Below are positions 34,537 through 44,964 of a stretch of 64,000 nucleotides of DNA, in pieces. The notes under the pieces are model-generated. The model worked only from the letters and a program-made list of their open reading frames with translations. It made no database searches and was not told the origin of the DNA. Each line of letters opens with the position of its first letter. The stretch's first letter is position 1. The stretch is from CAYMTR01 sp964393405 (GTDB taxonomy: Bacteria; Bacteroidota; Bacteroidia; Bacteroidales; Prolixibacteraceae): the NCBI GenBank assembly GCA_964393405.1, contig CAYMTR010000004.1:1-64000 (forward strand), given 5' to 3'. Made by a program: the position numbers and the translations under genes.

Positions 34537-36858
34537 ATGATCAAAAGAAAATATTTTTTTGGTGCATTTTTACTTGCAATATCTATTTTTTCGTGTAAAG
34601 AAGAAGAATTTGACAAGTATGAAAGGCCGGAATGGTTAACAGGTAAGGTTTATTCTCAGATTAAGGAAGAGGATGACCTGAAGACATTTACTGAATGTCT
34701 TCAGTTAACAGGATATGACAGCATCATTGATAAATCAGGAAGTTATACTGTGTTTGCTCCGACGGATGAAGCATTTAATCTTTATTTTTCGAATCATTCC
34801 AGATATAAGAAGATTTCTGATATTCCTCTAGATGAGCTTACCTCAATGGTGAAATATCACATTGTTCAGAATCCATGGAGTAAGATTCAACTCAGGCAGC
34901 TTGACGTGCACGGATGGATTGATCCAGAGGATGAATTCAATGATAAACCAAGGGGATTCAAAAGGGAGACAATATTACTTAAGAAAGATACTAAGTATGG
35001 AGTAAAGGCATTGCCAAATGAAATTGATAAATATATAATTGTTGATTCGACAAAGGGGGATTGGTCAAGGAGGGTGATTACTGATTCCAGGAAATTTGCG
35101 CCGGTATTTTACTCTGAATATTTTTCTATTTACAATCTTCAGCTATCTGACTATTCATATTATTTCAATAGGTCGTTTGAAAATCTTGATGACATGTTTT
35201 TTGTAAATGCAAAGATTACGGGAGATGAGATATTTGCTGAAAACGGATTTATTTATAGGGTGGATAGGGTTGTTGAGCCATTAAAAAACGCTGATGAAAT
35301 TCTTCGTTCAGATAAAGATCAACAGGACTATTCTAAATTTCTGGAGCTAGTAAATCAGTTTCCAAATTTTTCTTACAACCCAGATAAAACATTTGATCAG
35401 CCTGGGGCAAATGAAGGTTACAAGGTGGATTCATTATTTGATTTAACCTATACTGATCTTGCATTCAATATTACCAGTGAAAAGACAAAAGCGCCCGCAA
35501 CTGGATCAGGATTGCCTGGAAATGTTACCATTCGTTTTCATCATGGATTGGTTGCACCAACAAACGAAGCTTTCGATGAATTTATCAGACAGTATGTGGA
35601 AGGGAGTAGTCAGTGGGGTAGCCTTGATGCAATGCCATATAAGATAAAAAGAATAATAGCAAATACATATTTCTCGACCAATCCAATTTATGAGACTGAT
35701 TTAAACAATGGTTTTTACAATGGGGAATCAGATATTATCAGGATAAACCAGGGAGATATTGTTCAAAAAGAATACGGAAGCAACTGTACATTTATTGGAG
35801 TTGACAAAGCTGTTATTCCAAGAGCCTTTAAAAGTATAACGGGCCCAATATATAGGCAGAGAGGGTTCAAGATATTAATGAACGCGATTGAGTTTTCAGG
35901 GTTGATATCAGCACTTAAACGCGAAGGTTCAGGGAATATGCTTTTTGCTGTTCCGGACTTTAAGCTTGAAACTGACTCATCTCTATTTTACAATTACGTT
36001 AAGTCTAATAATATTGTAAGGGAAAGTTTTACCGCTGAATTGCTTGCCCCTGCAATGAAAAGATATACTTTTTCGAAAAATGATATAAGGTTGTTGCTAC
36101 TTAATCAGGTGGCAGTTGAGTCTCCCAATGGAATTGCCAGGAAGGAATTCTTAAAGACATTGGCAGGAAATCATTTGATTTGGGATAACGAAAAGAGGAC
36201 AGTGAGTGGTACTGCTTCATCAACTTTTGGATATCAGGGATCTGTCAATGTTACACTTTATCCACAAAAAATAAGCACTGATACAGACAATGGTGATACT
36301 TATAGTGTTGATGCATTCTTTAGGTTTGCAAACGAAGAAATTTACCAGAAAATTAAATCAGGATTCCCAGGTTTTTACAACCTTATGGATAAGGCAGGAT
36401 ATGTGCTTCCTAAGGAATACAAGTACACCTTTATTTCTGACAATAAGATTTATACGGTTTTTGCACCTTCAGATCAGGCATTAATAGATATACAGGCGGA
36501 TACTCTTTCAGGGAAAAATCTTGAAAATTTTATAAAGATACATTTCGTTCAGGATGATATGATTTTCACCGATGGAAAGAAATCTCCGGGTTATTATAAA
36601 ACTATTTACGAAATTCCCGTTGGCGGAGGGCGTAATAAAAATGCAGAGATATATATTGAGCCCGGCATTGATCAGATAATAATTAAAGGGAAGAACAACA
36701 ATAATTATTTAACTGTTAGCGAATCTTCATTATCAAATTTGATAACCGCGAGGAGCCTCAGTGAAGGTTCTGAAACTAATTTCCCAAATATTATGTCGAC
36801 CGGTGTTGTACACAAAATTGATAAAGCTTTTATGCCTGATTTGTTGGATGTTAAATAA
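34537..36858 (+). CDS. FAS1 (fasciclin) multi-domain lipoprotein
   Basis: A lipoprotein signal ends at Cys20 (ISIFSC, then acidic KEEEF). Four FAS1-like modules fit: about 37-250 (GSYTVFAPTDEAF; GFIYRVDRVVEPL), with a long internal insertion; about 265-430 (HHGLVAPTNEAFDEF; FIGVDKAVIP); about 440-590 (LFAVPDFKLE), degenerate; and about 598-770 (IYTVFAPSDQAL; GVVHKIDKAFMP). FAS1 modules bind partners at surfaces, including glycans and other proteins. The acidic residues after the lipid Cys would favour surface display in Bacteroidota. It is the first gene of a seven-gene run, 25 bases before SusC. Confidence 0.9.
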   Translation: MIKRKYFFGAFLLAISIFSCKEEEFDKYERPEWLTGKVYSQIKEEDDLKTFTECLQLTGYDSIIDKSGSYTVFAPTDEAFNLYFSNHSRYKKISDIPLDELTSMVKYHIVQNPWSKIQLRQLDVHGWIDPEDEFNDKPRGFKRETILLKKDTKYGVKALPNEIDKYIIVDSTKGDWSRRVITDSRKFAPVFYSEYFSIYNLQLSDYSYYFNRSFENLDDMFFVNAKITGDEIFAENGFIYRVDRVVEPLKNADEILRSDKDQQDYSKFLELVNQFPNFSYNPDKTFDQPGANEGYKVDSLFDLTYTDLAFNITSEKTKAPATGSGLPGNVTIRFHHGLVAPTNEAFDEFIRQYVEGSSQWGSLDAMPYKIKRIIANTYFSTNPIYETDLNNGFYNGESDIIRINQGDIVQKEYGSNCTFIGVDKAVIPRAFKSITGPIYRQRGFKILMNAIEFSGLISALKREGSGNMLFAVPDFKLETDSSLFYNYVKSNNIVRESFTAELLAPAMKRYTFSKNDIRLLLLNQVAVESPNGIARKEFLKTLAGNHLIWDNEKRTVSGTASSTFGYQGSVNVTLYPQKISTDTDNGDTYSVDAFFRFANEEIYQKIKSGFPGFYNLMDKAGYVLPKEYKYTFISDNKIYTVFAPSDQALIDIQADTLSGKNLENFIKIHFVQDDMIFTDGKKSPGYYKTIYEIPVGGGRNKNAEIYIEPGIDQIIIKGKNNNNYLTVSESSLSNLITARSLSEGSETNFPNIMSTGVVHKIDKAFMPDLLDVK

Positions 36859-36883
36859 CTTGACCAAAAAGAAAAATTTTCTT

Positions 36884-39800
36884 ATGAAAAGAATAAATAA
36901 ATACACCATTCTGGTTTTTGCTTTAATGCTGATTTGCATTGCGGATGTTGCAGCACAAACCCGGCAAGTAATCAGGGGAAGGGTGTTCGATAAGAACGGA
37001 AAAGAAACAATTATTGGTGCAACTATTGCTGAGATAGATAAGGATAACCGAATTATTGGAGGGACAACAACTGATATTAATGGTGACTTTATTTACACTA
37101 TGAAAGATTTTACTTCCAATATGCTTCGTATAAGTGTAATTGGATATCATGGTAAGGATGTGAAGCCGGTTGCCAACAGTCCGATGAGTATTGCCCTTGA
37201 ATCGAGTGATGTAGAAATCGATGCAGTTACTGTTACCGCAACAAGGACTTCAGGATCCGGATTGACAAACATTGAAGACCGTGATAAGGCCTCTTCGTCA
37301 GTAAAAATTGACTTCATGGAAATGAAAGAAGGTGGTGTTTCTTCTGCTGCTGATGCCTTACAAGGAAAAATTTCAGGACTCGATATTATTAGTGCTTCAG
37401 GTGACCCGGGCTCAGGTTCTCAGATTGTTATCAGAGGACTGAGTTCAATTGGCAACAATAAGCCTTTGATTGTTATTGACGGAATTCCCCAGGACAGGGT
37501 TCAACAGGATATTGACCTTAGTGCTGCAGACCAGGAAGATATAAGCAACATGATAAATATTGCACTTCAGGACATAAAATCGATTGAAGTTCTTAAAGAT
37601 GCAGGTGCAACAGCAATATACGGATCAAAAGGTGCAGATGGAGTTTTGCTTATTGAAACCCGGAAGGGAAAGATGGGGGATGTTCAGTTCGAATACCAAT
37701 ATAAACACAGTTTTAATTTTCAACCTGCCCCTATTCCAATGTTGGATGGTGATGAATACATAATGCTTCAGCTTGAAGAACTACATAACGCACGTGGGGT
37801 ATTTGATCTTCCAAGAGAAATTGCCTATGATCCGGATTTTGATGAGTTTTATAACTATTCACAGAATACTGACTGGCTTGGTGCAATAACAACTGTGGGG
37901 CAGACAATGGACCATTATTTTTCGCTTGCAGGAGGTGGTGATAAAACACGTTACTCTGCTTCTGTTAGTTATCTCGACGAAGGTGGAACCACAATAAATA
38001 CAAGATCAAAAAGGTTTTCAACCCGTATCAATCTTGACTACATTCTTTCAAAGAAACTTATGTATACTGTTCTTTTCAGCTATACAACCAACGATATTGA
38101 CAGGAATTATGCATGGAATGTTGGCCAATATAATGAAATGAACATTAGGAAAATGGCTTACATTAAAGCTCCTAATATGAGTATTTGGGAGTATGACAAT
38201 CAAGGAAACCCAACCGGTGAATATTTCACACCGATTAACAGTTACCAAGGTAACGGAACTGATTTTTTTAATCCGGTAGCTGTTGGCGAACTGGGTAATA
38301 GAAATCAAAAACAATATGGTCTGGAGACTACATTCAAACTAAGGTATATGATTACTGACTGGCTTCAGTTCAGACAATCATTATCATTTCAGTATAACGG
38401 TGAAAAGAGCAATACTTTTCTTCCTTACAGTGCTTTGGGAGTTGATTGGTTAAATTGGCAAGTAAACAAAATTGAAGAAGGGAATAATATCAGTTCTTCA
38501 ATCAGGACTGAGTCACAAATAACAATCAATGCCCCCTTTGATGCTAAGATTCACGATCTTTCCGGTGCGTTTTCATGGGTAACATCACAATCAAATTATG
38601 AGTGGATGAACACTCAAACGAACTGTACCCCATCGGTCGATATTCAGGATCCATCTGTTAATGCCCAAATTAACTGGATTGGTTCAGGGTCTGGAGACAA
38701 CAGAGATCTTGGGGCAGTAGCAAATATTAACTATAAACTATTGGACCGTTATATGGTTCAGATTAATGCAAGAGCAGATGCAAGTTCTGCTTTTGGGATA
38801 AATAGCAGATGGGGATTATTTAAAGGGGTTTCAGTTGGATGGCGTTTTTCAAATGAGCCATTTCTTGCTGAAGCTGGCTGGTTAGGTGAAAGTAAACTCC
38901 GTTTTAGCTGGGGAACAGCAGGAAGGCAACCGGGGGACACTTATGCCAGGTATGCTCTTTATGAGACTTCCGGATCAGGTTCATATGTAGGGAACCCAAC
39001 AATATCACCCTCAAGGATTCAGCTTGATAATCTAAAATGGGAAAACGTTGAATCATTTGATGCTGGTATAAACCTAAATCTTTTCAAAGACAGGTTATAT
39101 ATTGAAGCAGATATTTATACTAAGAAAACAACAGATTTGCTGTTCCAATTTTATGATATACCATACTCTTCAGGGTTTAATCAGCTTAGGTATTTTAACG
39201 GTGGGGAAATGACTAATGATGGCTGGGAGCTAATGATTAATGGGAAGCTAATTCAAACAAAAGATATTGTATGGAGTGTAAACTTCAATACATCGCACAA
39301 TGTAAACAGTTTTACAAAGTTACCGGAGAACTTCAATAACGAGAAGTCAACTTCTATATCTAACGGACAGTACCCATTGCGAATTGTTGAGGGACAACCG
39401 ATAGGATCTTTCTTTGGGTTCGAGTATTTGGGTGTTTGGTCAAAAGATGAAGATGTAGTTGCCAGAGCCGAAAATGGGGAAATACTTCGTGATTCGGATG
39501 GAAAGATTATTCCTCTGACATATATGGGTACCTATACCTTTAAAGGTGGTGACGCCAGGTACAATGACCGTAACCATGATGCAAAGATTGACCTAAACGA
39601 CGTAGTATACATTGGAGACTCTAACCCTGATTTTGTTGGAGGTTTTGGAACATCTTTTAATTACAAAGATTTTGATATTACACTCAGTTTCCATTATCGT
39701 ATTGGTTTTGATATTATAAACAAGATTGCTATTGAAACTGAGGGTATGAGTGACAGAAATAATCAGAGTAAGGCTGTTCTCCGCAGGTGGAGAGTGCAGG

Positions 39801-40129
39801 GTCAGGATGAGCCTAACATGTTACCACGTGCATTTGAAAACCACCCTTGTAATAATCTTGGATCTGACAGATATGTTGAGCCGGGTGATTACCTGAGGCT
39901 TAATAGTATTAAGATAGGCTATAAAATGCCCAAAAGGATATGTAACGCCATGGGTTTAAAACGTATGGAACTTGGTCTTAATGCCCGCAAGCTATTGACC
40001 TTTACAAATTATTCAGGACAAGACCCTGAGATCAGTCAGAATGCTACTGACCCATTTTGGATAGGTATAGATGAAGCGAGAACCCCTCCTTCAAGAATGT
40101 TTACTGCTAACGTGAATATATATTTCTAA
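36884..40129 (+). CDS. SusC/RagA-family TonB-dependent outer-membrane transporter (first copy)
   Basis: From ATG at 36884 a signal peptide (MKRINKYTILVFALMLICIADVAAQ) leads to a carboxypeptidase-like domain (about 28-110; IRGRVFDKNGKETIIGATIAE), a plug with LQGKISGLDIISASGDPGSG, VIRGLSSIGNNKPLIVIDG and SIEVLKDAGATAIYGSKGADG, and a large beta-barrel ending in FTANVNIYF. These are the marks of SusC-type importers. It pairs with the SusD gene 69 bases downstream. A longer frame reaches back to 36761, but that overlaps the previous gene by almost 100 bases and places the signal peptide in mid-chain, so it is rejected. The substrate is unknown. Confidence 0.95.
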   Translation: MKRINKYTILVFALMLICIADVAAQTRQVIRGRVFDKNGKETIIGATIAEIDKDNRIIGGTTTDINGDFIYTMKDFTSNMLRISVIGYHGKDVKPVANSPMSIALESSDVEIDAVTVTATRTSGSGLTNIEDRDKASSSVKIDFMEMKEGGVSSAADALQGKISGLDIISASGDPGSGSQIVIRGLSSIGNNKPLIVIDGIPQDRVQQDIDLSAADQEDISNMINIALQDIKSIEVLKDAGATAIYGSKGADGVLLIETRKGKMGDVQFEYQYKHSFNFQPAPIPMLDGDEYIMLQLEELHNARGVFDLPREIAYDPDFDEFYNYSQNTDWLGAITTVGQTMDHYFSLAGGGDKTRYSASVSYLDEGGTTINTRSKRFSTRINLDYILSKKLMYTVLFSYTTNDIDRNYAWNVGQYNEMNIRKMAYIKAPNMSIWEYDNQGNPTGEYFTPINSYQGNGTDFFNPVAVGELGNRNQKQYGLETTFKLRYMITDWLQFRQSLSFQYNGEKSNTFLPYSALGVDWLNWQVNKIEEGNNISSSIRTESQITINAPFDAKIHDLSGAFSWVTSQSNYEWMNTQTNCTPSVDIQDPSVNAQINWIGSGSGDNRDLGAVANINYKLLDRYMVQINARADASSAFGINSRWGLFKGVSVGWRFSNEPFLAEAGWLGESKLRFSWGTAGRQPGDTYARYALYETSGSGSYVGNPTISPSRIQLDNLKWENVESFDAGINLNLFKDRLYIEADIYTKKTTDLLFQFYDIPYSSGFNQLRYFNGGEMTNDGWELMINGKLIQTKDIVWSVNFNTSHNVNSFTKLPENFNNEKSTSISNGQYPLRIVEGQPIGSFFGFEYLGVWSKDEDVVARAENGEILRDSDGKIIPLTYMGTYTFKGGDARYNDRNHDAKIDLNDVVYIGDSNPDFVGGFGTSFNYKDFDITLSFHYRIGFDIINKIAIETEGMSDRNNQSKAVLRRWRVQGQDEPNMLPRAFENHPCNNLGSDRYVEPGDYLRLNSIKIGYKMPKRICNAMGLKRMELGLNARKLLTFTNYSGQDPEISQNATDPFWIGIDEARTPPSRMFTANVNIYF

Positions 40130-40198
40130 TCCTGAAAAGCTATAAATATGAAATACATATATTCAATATTAAAGAAGTCGGTTGAAGAATTCAAACAG

Positions 40199-41674
40199 AT
40201 GAATATAAAAAGAAAAATTACGCATTTCTTCATTGCCATTGCCTTGTTAATGCAGTTTGGCTGCAGTGGGGAGTGGCTTGAACTTCTACCTCCAAGCGGT
40301 CTTACCCGAGAGGAATTCTGGAGGACCAAGGAAGACGTAGAAGCAGTACTTATGGCTTCATACAGCACATTCTCGACCATGGATAATCTGATGTTCATCC
40401 ATGGTGAGTCGAGAGGAGACATGGTTACTGATGACATTAATCTTGATGAAAATGTCAGGAATATAATGAACGGTAACATATATCCCGACAACTGGCTTTG
40501 TAACTGGGAAAATTTCTACAAAGTAATTAATTACTGTAACGAGATAATTGATAATGCTGCTGGTGTTCAAGAGATTGATAAGACCTTTACTGATTACCAG
40601 CTTAAAGGTTTTGTGTCAGAGGCCTATTTTATAAGAAGTCTTGCTTATTTCTACTTAGTCAGGATTTTTAAGGATGTTCCTTATATAACAAAACCAAGCG
40701 AGACAGATGATGCTGAACTTTATGTTACAAAGACTGACGGGAATGCGATACTTGATTCTTTGAGGAAAGATCTTTCAGAAGCGCGGAAATATTTATCTGA
40801 TACTTACATTGTGGTTGCTGAAATTAAGGGTAGGGCATCTAAGGAAGCTTGTGAAGCATTACTTGCCGATATTGCTCTTTGGCAGTTTGACTATAATGCT
40901 GTAATAGAACATGTTGATAATATTATCATGTCGGATAAAGTTGAGTTGTTACCAAGTGCGTTATGGTTTGGAAATTATTATCCGGGAAATTCTCTTGAGA
41001 GCATTTTTGAATTTCAATTTGATGATTTACAGAATCAAAGGAATAATATTTATGGTATGACCCAGGTTGATGGGAGGGAATTTGATCCAAGTGCTACAGC
41101 AGTCCAGATGTTTTCAAGGAAATATTCAAATGAACCTTTTAGGGGTGAAGATATATCTATTAGAAAAAATATGGAGGACGATTATACTATTTGGAAGTAC
41201 GTCGGACTTCAACCTGATGGTAATACTGTTCGCCCGGGTTATATGCAGGCGGGAGCCAACTGGATAGTATACAGATACGCTGAAGTGTTATTAATGAAAG
41301 CAGAAGCTCTATCACAGTTAGGGAGATACAATGAAGCTTTGGAATTAATTAATGAAATTCGCAAAAGAGCGGGGGTGATATTACTTTCTATTGCTGATTC
41401 TCCAATTGCATACGAAGATGCGATATTGAACGAAAGGGCACTTGAACTTGCATTTGAAGGAAAGCGATGGTTTGATCTGGTAAGAATGGGTAGAAGGAAT
41501 AACTACGCCAGGAAGGAAAAGCTAGTTGAGCAGATAATAAAGAATGTTCCCTCTACGCAAAAGAGAATTTTAGGTTCTAAACTTACGAATCCTAACGGAT
41601 GGTATATGCCAATTTATAAATTAGAATTGGAAAGAAATCTTAATCTGGTTCAGAATCCGTATTATAATAAGTAG
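40199..41674 (+). CDS. SusD/RagB-family nutrient-binding lipoprotein (first copy)
   Basis: From ATG at 40199 the sequence starts MNIKRKITHFFIAIALLMQFGC, a lipoprotein signal with an imperfect lipobox. An upstream ATG at 40148 adds 17 residues ahead of the signal and is less likely. SusD features include LPPSGLTREEFWRTKEDVEAVLMASYSTF, the TPR-like helices with GFVSEAYFIRSLAYFYLVRIFKDVPYI, YRYAEVLLMKAEALSQLGRYNEALELINEIRKRAG, and the C-terminal block ERALELAFEGKRWFDLVRMGR. It caps the SusC barrel on the cell surface and binds the ligand. It is followed after one base by the next gene. Confidence 0.95.
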   Translation: MNIKRKITHFFIAIALLMQFGCSGEWLELLPPSGLTREEFWRTKEDVEAVLMASYSTFSTMDNLMFIHGESRGDMVTDDINLDENVRNIMNGNIYPDNWLCNWENFYKVINYCNEIIDNAAGVQEIDKTFTDYQLKGFVSEAYFIRSLAYFYLVRIFKDVPYITKPSETDDAELYVTKTDGNAILDSLRKDLSEARKYLSDTYIVVAEIKGRASKEACEALLADIALWQFDYNAVIEHVDNIIMSDKVELLPSALWFGNYYPGNSLESIFEFQFDDLQNQRNNIYGMTQVDGREFDPSATAVQMFSRKYSNEPFRGEDISIRKNMEDDYTIWKYVGLQPDGNTVRPGYMQAGANWIVYRYAEVLLMKAEALSQLGRYNEALELINEIRKRAGVILLSIADSPIAYEDAILNERALELAFEGKRWFDLVRMGRRNNYARKEKLVEQIIKNVPSTQKRILGSKLTNPNGWYMPIYKLELERNLNLVQNPYYNK

Positions 41675-41675
41675 T

Positions 41676-43265
41676 ATGAAGAAAAAGGTTATATATATTT
41701 TTATAGTTGTTTTGCTCGCATTTTCCATACAATCATGCGATAAAGGAGAACCTATAGAAGCTGGTTTTGAGGATATGATTGACCAGACAATTTACGATTA
41801 CGTTGAAGACAATGATTCTTTGTATTCAAAGTTTTTGCAAATACTTAAAGCAGGGGGACTTGATAAAACGGTAAGTGCATATAATCCTAATGGCGATGGT
41901 TATACTTTGTTCTTACCAACCGACCAAGCAATTGATGACTTTATCGATAAAAGTTCAAGGTTTTCTACATTTGAAGAATTGTTGTCTGATAAGGAATATG
42001 TTGCTGCTATGGCGAGATTCCATGTTGTTGACATTGCAATAATATCAAATGATTTTCCATTTGGGGCTTTACCTGAACTTAACCTTGACGGGGAGTATCT
42101 TACTATCGGGATTGAGATGACTGAAGACTCTTCATTTTATAAAGTTAATAACATTGCACCTGTTATGGAAAGTAACATTGAGGTATCGAATGGTTATGTA
42201 CATATTATAGGCAAAGCACTTGAACCTGTTACTTATTCATCCTATCAGTGGTTGATGCAAAATCCTTCATTTTCAATTTTTGCTGAAGCAGTAAAGGCTA
42301 CTGGATTTGAAAGTGTCCTCAGTAGGGTTATTGAACGTGATACTGTAAGTGAAAATCCACTAACCCTCTTAATAGAACCGGATTCAGTATTCAATAAAAA
42401 CAAAATATTCAGTTTCAATGATCTCGTTTCAAGGATTAGCCCTGAAAATTCTGACTATAAAGATGAATTTAATGCACTTCATAATTTTGTGGGCTATCAT
42501 ATATTATCAGGTAGTTATTTTTTGTCAGACTTTGAATCAGTAACGTCTAAATCAACTAACTACACTACATTTGCCGATAGTCCTATAACAATCTCAAAAC
42601 CTGATATTGAAAAGGATAAACTTGATATTCAGATTTACAGCGAGGATACACTGTTGGTAAGTCCTGGAGATACAACTTTTATCAAATACGTTACTTTTTA
42701 TTACGATATTAGCAATGTACTTACACAGAGTGGAGTAGTCCACATATTGAATCATTTAATGGTTCCTGTAAAAGCAAATATCGCTGAACTCAGTTTTGAA
42801 TTTTACGAAGAAATATTATTTAATCAGTATCGTGAAGAGGGAGGTGAATTTATTGTTGAGGATCCATCATTACTTACTTCTTTGACATGGACCGGCGGTA
42901 ATGACCAATTATTATTTGTGCAAACTGATGATGAAACAAATACTGCATGGAACCTCAATTACTTAGTAATGGAAGGAGATTTTTCAATAAGTTATACATT
43001 GCCACCAATTGTTCAAGGAAATTACGAATTAAGCATTAGGGCTCATGCATTTAGTTCTGATAACGCACTGGTAGAGATTTTCTTTGATGGAGTAAAAATC
43101 GGAGGACTTGTTGATTTGACAACGGGGGGTACAGCACAAGCACCATATATTGAAGTAGAGCTTGGAACTGTTTCGATAGTTTCATACGAATCTCATGTTG
43201 TTACAGTGAAGTCTTTAATTCCTGGATTTTTCAATTGGGATGTTGTCCGTTTTGAACCTATATAA
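41676..43265 (+). CDS. FAS1-domain lipoprotein with C-terminal beta-sandwich (first of pair)
   Basis: A strong lipoprotein signal ends at Cys21 (FSIQSCDKGEP). Two FAS1-like modules follow: about 45-180 (YTLFLPTDQAIDDF; GYVHIIGKALEPV) and about 190-365 (GVVHILNHLMVPV), the second with a weak N-terminal half. The last part (about 390-529) is a separate beta-sandwich with YELSIRAHAFSSDNALVEIFFDGVKIGG and ends in WDVVRFEPI, a pattern like galactose-binding or carbohydrate-binding modules. The gene starts one base after the SusD stop and 17 bases before the next FAS1 gene, so all are cotranslated in series. Confidence 0.87.
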   Translation: MKKKVIYIFIVVLLAFSIQSCDKGEPIEAGFEDMIDQTIYDYVEDNDSLYSKFLQILKAGGLDKTVSAYNPNGDGYTLFLPTDQAIDDFIDKSSRFSTFEELLSDKEYVAAMARFHVVDIAIISNDFPFGALPELNLDGEYLTIGIEMTEDSSFYKVNNIAPVMESNIEVSNGYVHIIGKALEPVTYSSYQWLMQNPSFSIFAEAVKATGFESVLSRVIERDTVSENPLTLLIEPDSVFNKNKIFSFNDLVSRISPENSDYKDEFNALHNFVGYHILSGSYFLSDFESVTSKSTNYTTFADSPITISKPDIEKDKLDIQIYSEDTLLVSPGDTTFIKYVTFYYDISNVLTQSGVVHILNHLMVPVKANIAELSFEFYEEILFNQYREEGGEFIVEDPSLLTSLTWTGGNDQLLFVQTDDETNTAWNLNYLVMEGDFSISYTLPPIVQGNYELSIRAHAFSSDNALVEIFFDGVKIGGLVDLTTGGTAQAPYIEVELGTVSIVSYESHVVTVKSLIPGFFNWDVVRFEPI

Positions 43266-43282
43266 TTACAGGTAATAATAAT

Positions 43283-44857
43283 ATGATCAGAAAAATGAAA
43301 AAAAGAATATACTTAATAATTACAGTGATATTTACTTCACTTTTATGGGGTTGTAATGACGATACCTGGAATGAACACTATTCTACTGAACCTGTGACTA
43401 TAAACCAGAGTGTTTGGACAGCGTTGAAGAGTGAAAGTAGCGTGTCAAAGTTTGTCGGGCTTATTGAGAAATACAACCTTGATGATTCGTTGTTTTTTGA
43501 AGGTTGCAACGATGTGTACACATTATTTGTACCCGACAATAATGCAATAGAAAAATACTCAACAAATAAAGAAATCAGTAAAAAAGATTTAGCTTATCAT
43601 ATTCTTAAGTATTATATCCAACCTAATAATATTGCCGGGGAGAGAAAAGTACAGACGCTTCTTTTAAAGTTTGCTGAAGTTGAAAATACTGGTGATAAAA
43701 TTTTATTTGACGACATACCTGTAGCATTTACTAGTCCTTTGTATGAGAACGGTCGTTATTTTATTATTGGAGAGGTTGCAAGTCCTCACCCAAGTATATA
43801 TGAATATATAAGTGAAAATATACCCGCACTTAAAATTTACATTGACGAAAAAGATTCAATTGTACTTGACAAAGAGAGAAGTAAACCACTTGGGTTTGAT
43901 GAAAAAGGGAACACAATTTATGATTCTGTAGTAACAGTTATTAATCTTTTTGAAGAAGAATTCTTTGAAGTGTCAGAGGAATTCAGATTAAAATCTGCAA
44001 CTTTAGTTTTCCCAAAGAAAGAAACATATCAGCAGGCTCTGACTAAAATGGCTTTATCTATCGGTGGAGATTATACAACTTATCAGGATATACCAGATAA
44101 ATGGCAACAAGAGGTTTTGATACCTTATTTATTGGATAGGGGGGTATTTAGCAATCAGCTTGAGATTGTTGACTTTGAAAAGGATACTTTAAGGAACATT
44201 CTCGGTGATGATGTGATTTTAGATTATTTTCCTGTAGATAAGTCCATTTGCAGTAATGGTTATGTGTATGATTATGATTATTTTGAAGTACTTGACTCTT
44301 TATATTTGAGACCTTTAAGAACTGAAGCTGAATCATTGTTAAAAGTTTTAGGAAAGGATAAATATTCTTGGGGTGATAGTACGACAGTAATAAGTGAACA
44401 GACATTTGTTCCTGATGCTGATAACGTAGGGACTGCTTCAAATGATTCAATTCTTATAGTCAACTTCCCATTAAAGTATGAAGGAGCATTCAGTATGGAA
44501 TTCAAGACTGAACCTCTGTTCCCGAGACGTTATTTATTTGTTGTAAGGACACACATGGACTACGGGGGAGTGTACGATATTTATGTTAACGATGAATTGG
44601 TCAAGACTTTTGACTGGTATGATTTTATCAAACTTAAGGGTATTATACCAAGTTCGGTGCCTGGAGTACGTTTTGTTGCAGATGGCAGATATAATAAGTT
44701 CGATTTTTGGGTTGAAAACATAACAGAATATGGTAAAGCTAAGGTAAGATTTGAATACAGAGGTCCTGGAACAATGATAAGAGCAAACGGTCTTGTCCTT
44801 GATTACGTCGAATGTGTGACTGAGGACATGATTGATAAGATTACTGAAAATCCATGA
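43283..44857 (+). CDS. FAS1-domain lipoprotein with C-terminal beta-sandwich (second of pair)
   Basis: The signal ends at Cys24 (LLWGCNDDTW), with ATG at 43283; an ATG at 43295 (MKKRIYL) is an alternative. A first FAS1-like module lies at about 45-160 (VYTLFVPDNNAIEKY; AYHILKYYIQ), and a degenerate second at about 240-345 (NGYVYDYDYFEVLDSL). The C-terminal domain (about 380-515) repeats the beta-sandwich plan of the previous gene: RRYLFVVRTHMDYGGVYDIYVNDELVKTF and NGLVLDYVECV. The pair look like diverged paralogues. The FAS1 modules and the C-terminal domain probably bind surface glycan or protein; no catalytic motif is seen. Confidence 0.85.
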   Translation: MIRKMKKRIYLIITVIFTSLLWGCNDDTWNEHYSTEPVTINQSVWTALKSESSVSKFVGLIEKYNLDDSLFFEGCNDVYTLFVPDNNAIEKYSTNKEISKKDLAYHILKYYIQPNNIAGERKVQTLLLKFAEVENTGDKILFDDIPVAFTSPLYENGRYFIIGEVASPHPSIYEYISENIPALKIYIDEKDSIVLDKERSKPLGFDEKGNTIYDSVVTVINLFEEEFFEVSEEFRLKSATLVFPKKETYQQALTKMALSIGGDYTTYQDIPDKWQQEVLIPYLLDRGVFSNQLEIVDFEKDTLRNILGDDVILDYFPVDKSICSNGYVYDYDYFEVLDSLYLRPLRTEAESLLKVLGKDKYSWGDSTTVISEQTFVPDADNVGTASNDSILIVNFPLKYEGAFSMEFKTEPLFPRRYLFVVRTHMDYGGVYDIYVNDELVKTFDWYDFIKLKGIIPSSVPGVRFVADGRYNKFDFWVENITEYGKAKVRFEYRGPGTMIRANGLVLDYVECVTEDMIDKITENP

Positions 44858-44964
44858 TAAAAACCTTGTATTGAATTTTTCATTCTAAATGGTATGATAT
44901 GAGACAAAAAATCGATATAAAAATAAATACAGGGTTTTCACCCGAATTGCTAATAAGTTCAAAG

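Noticed and set aside
36761..36883. N-terminal extension of the first SusC gene
   Set aside because: It would overlap the FAS1 gene by nearly 100 bases and bury the signal peptide; ATG at 36884 gives a normal SusC start.
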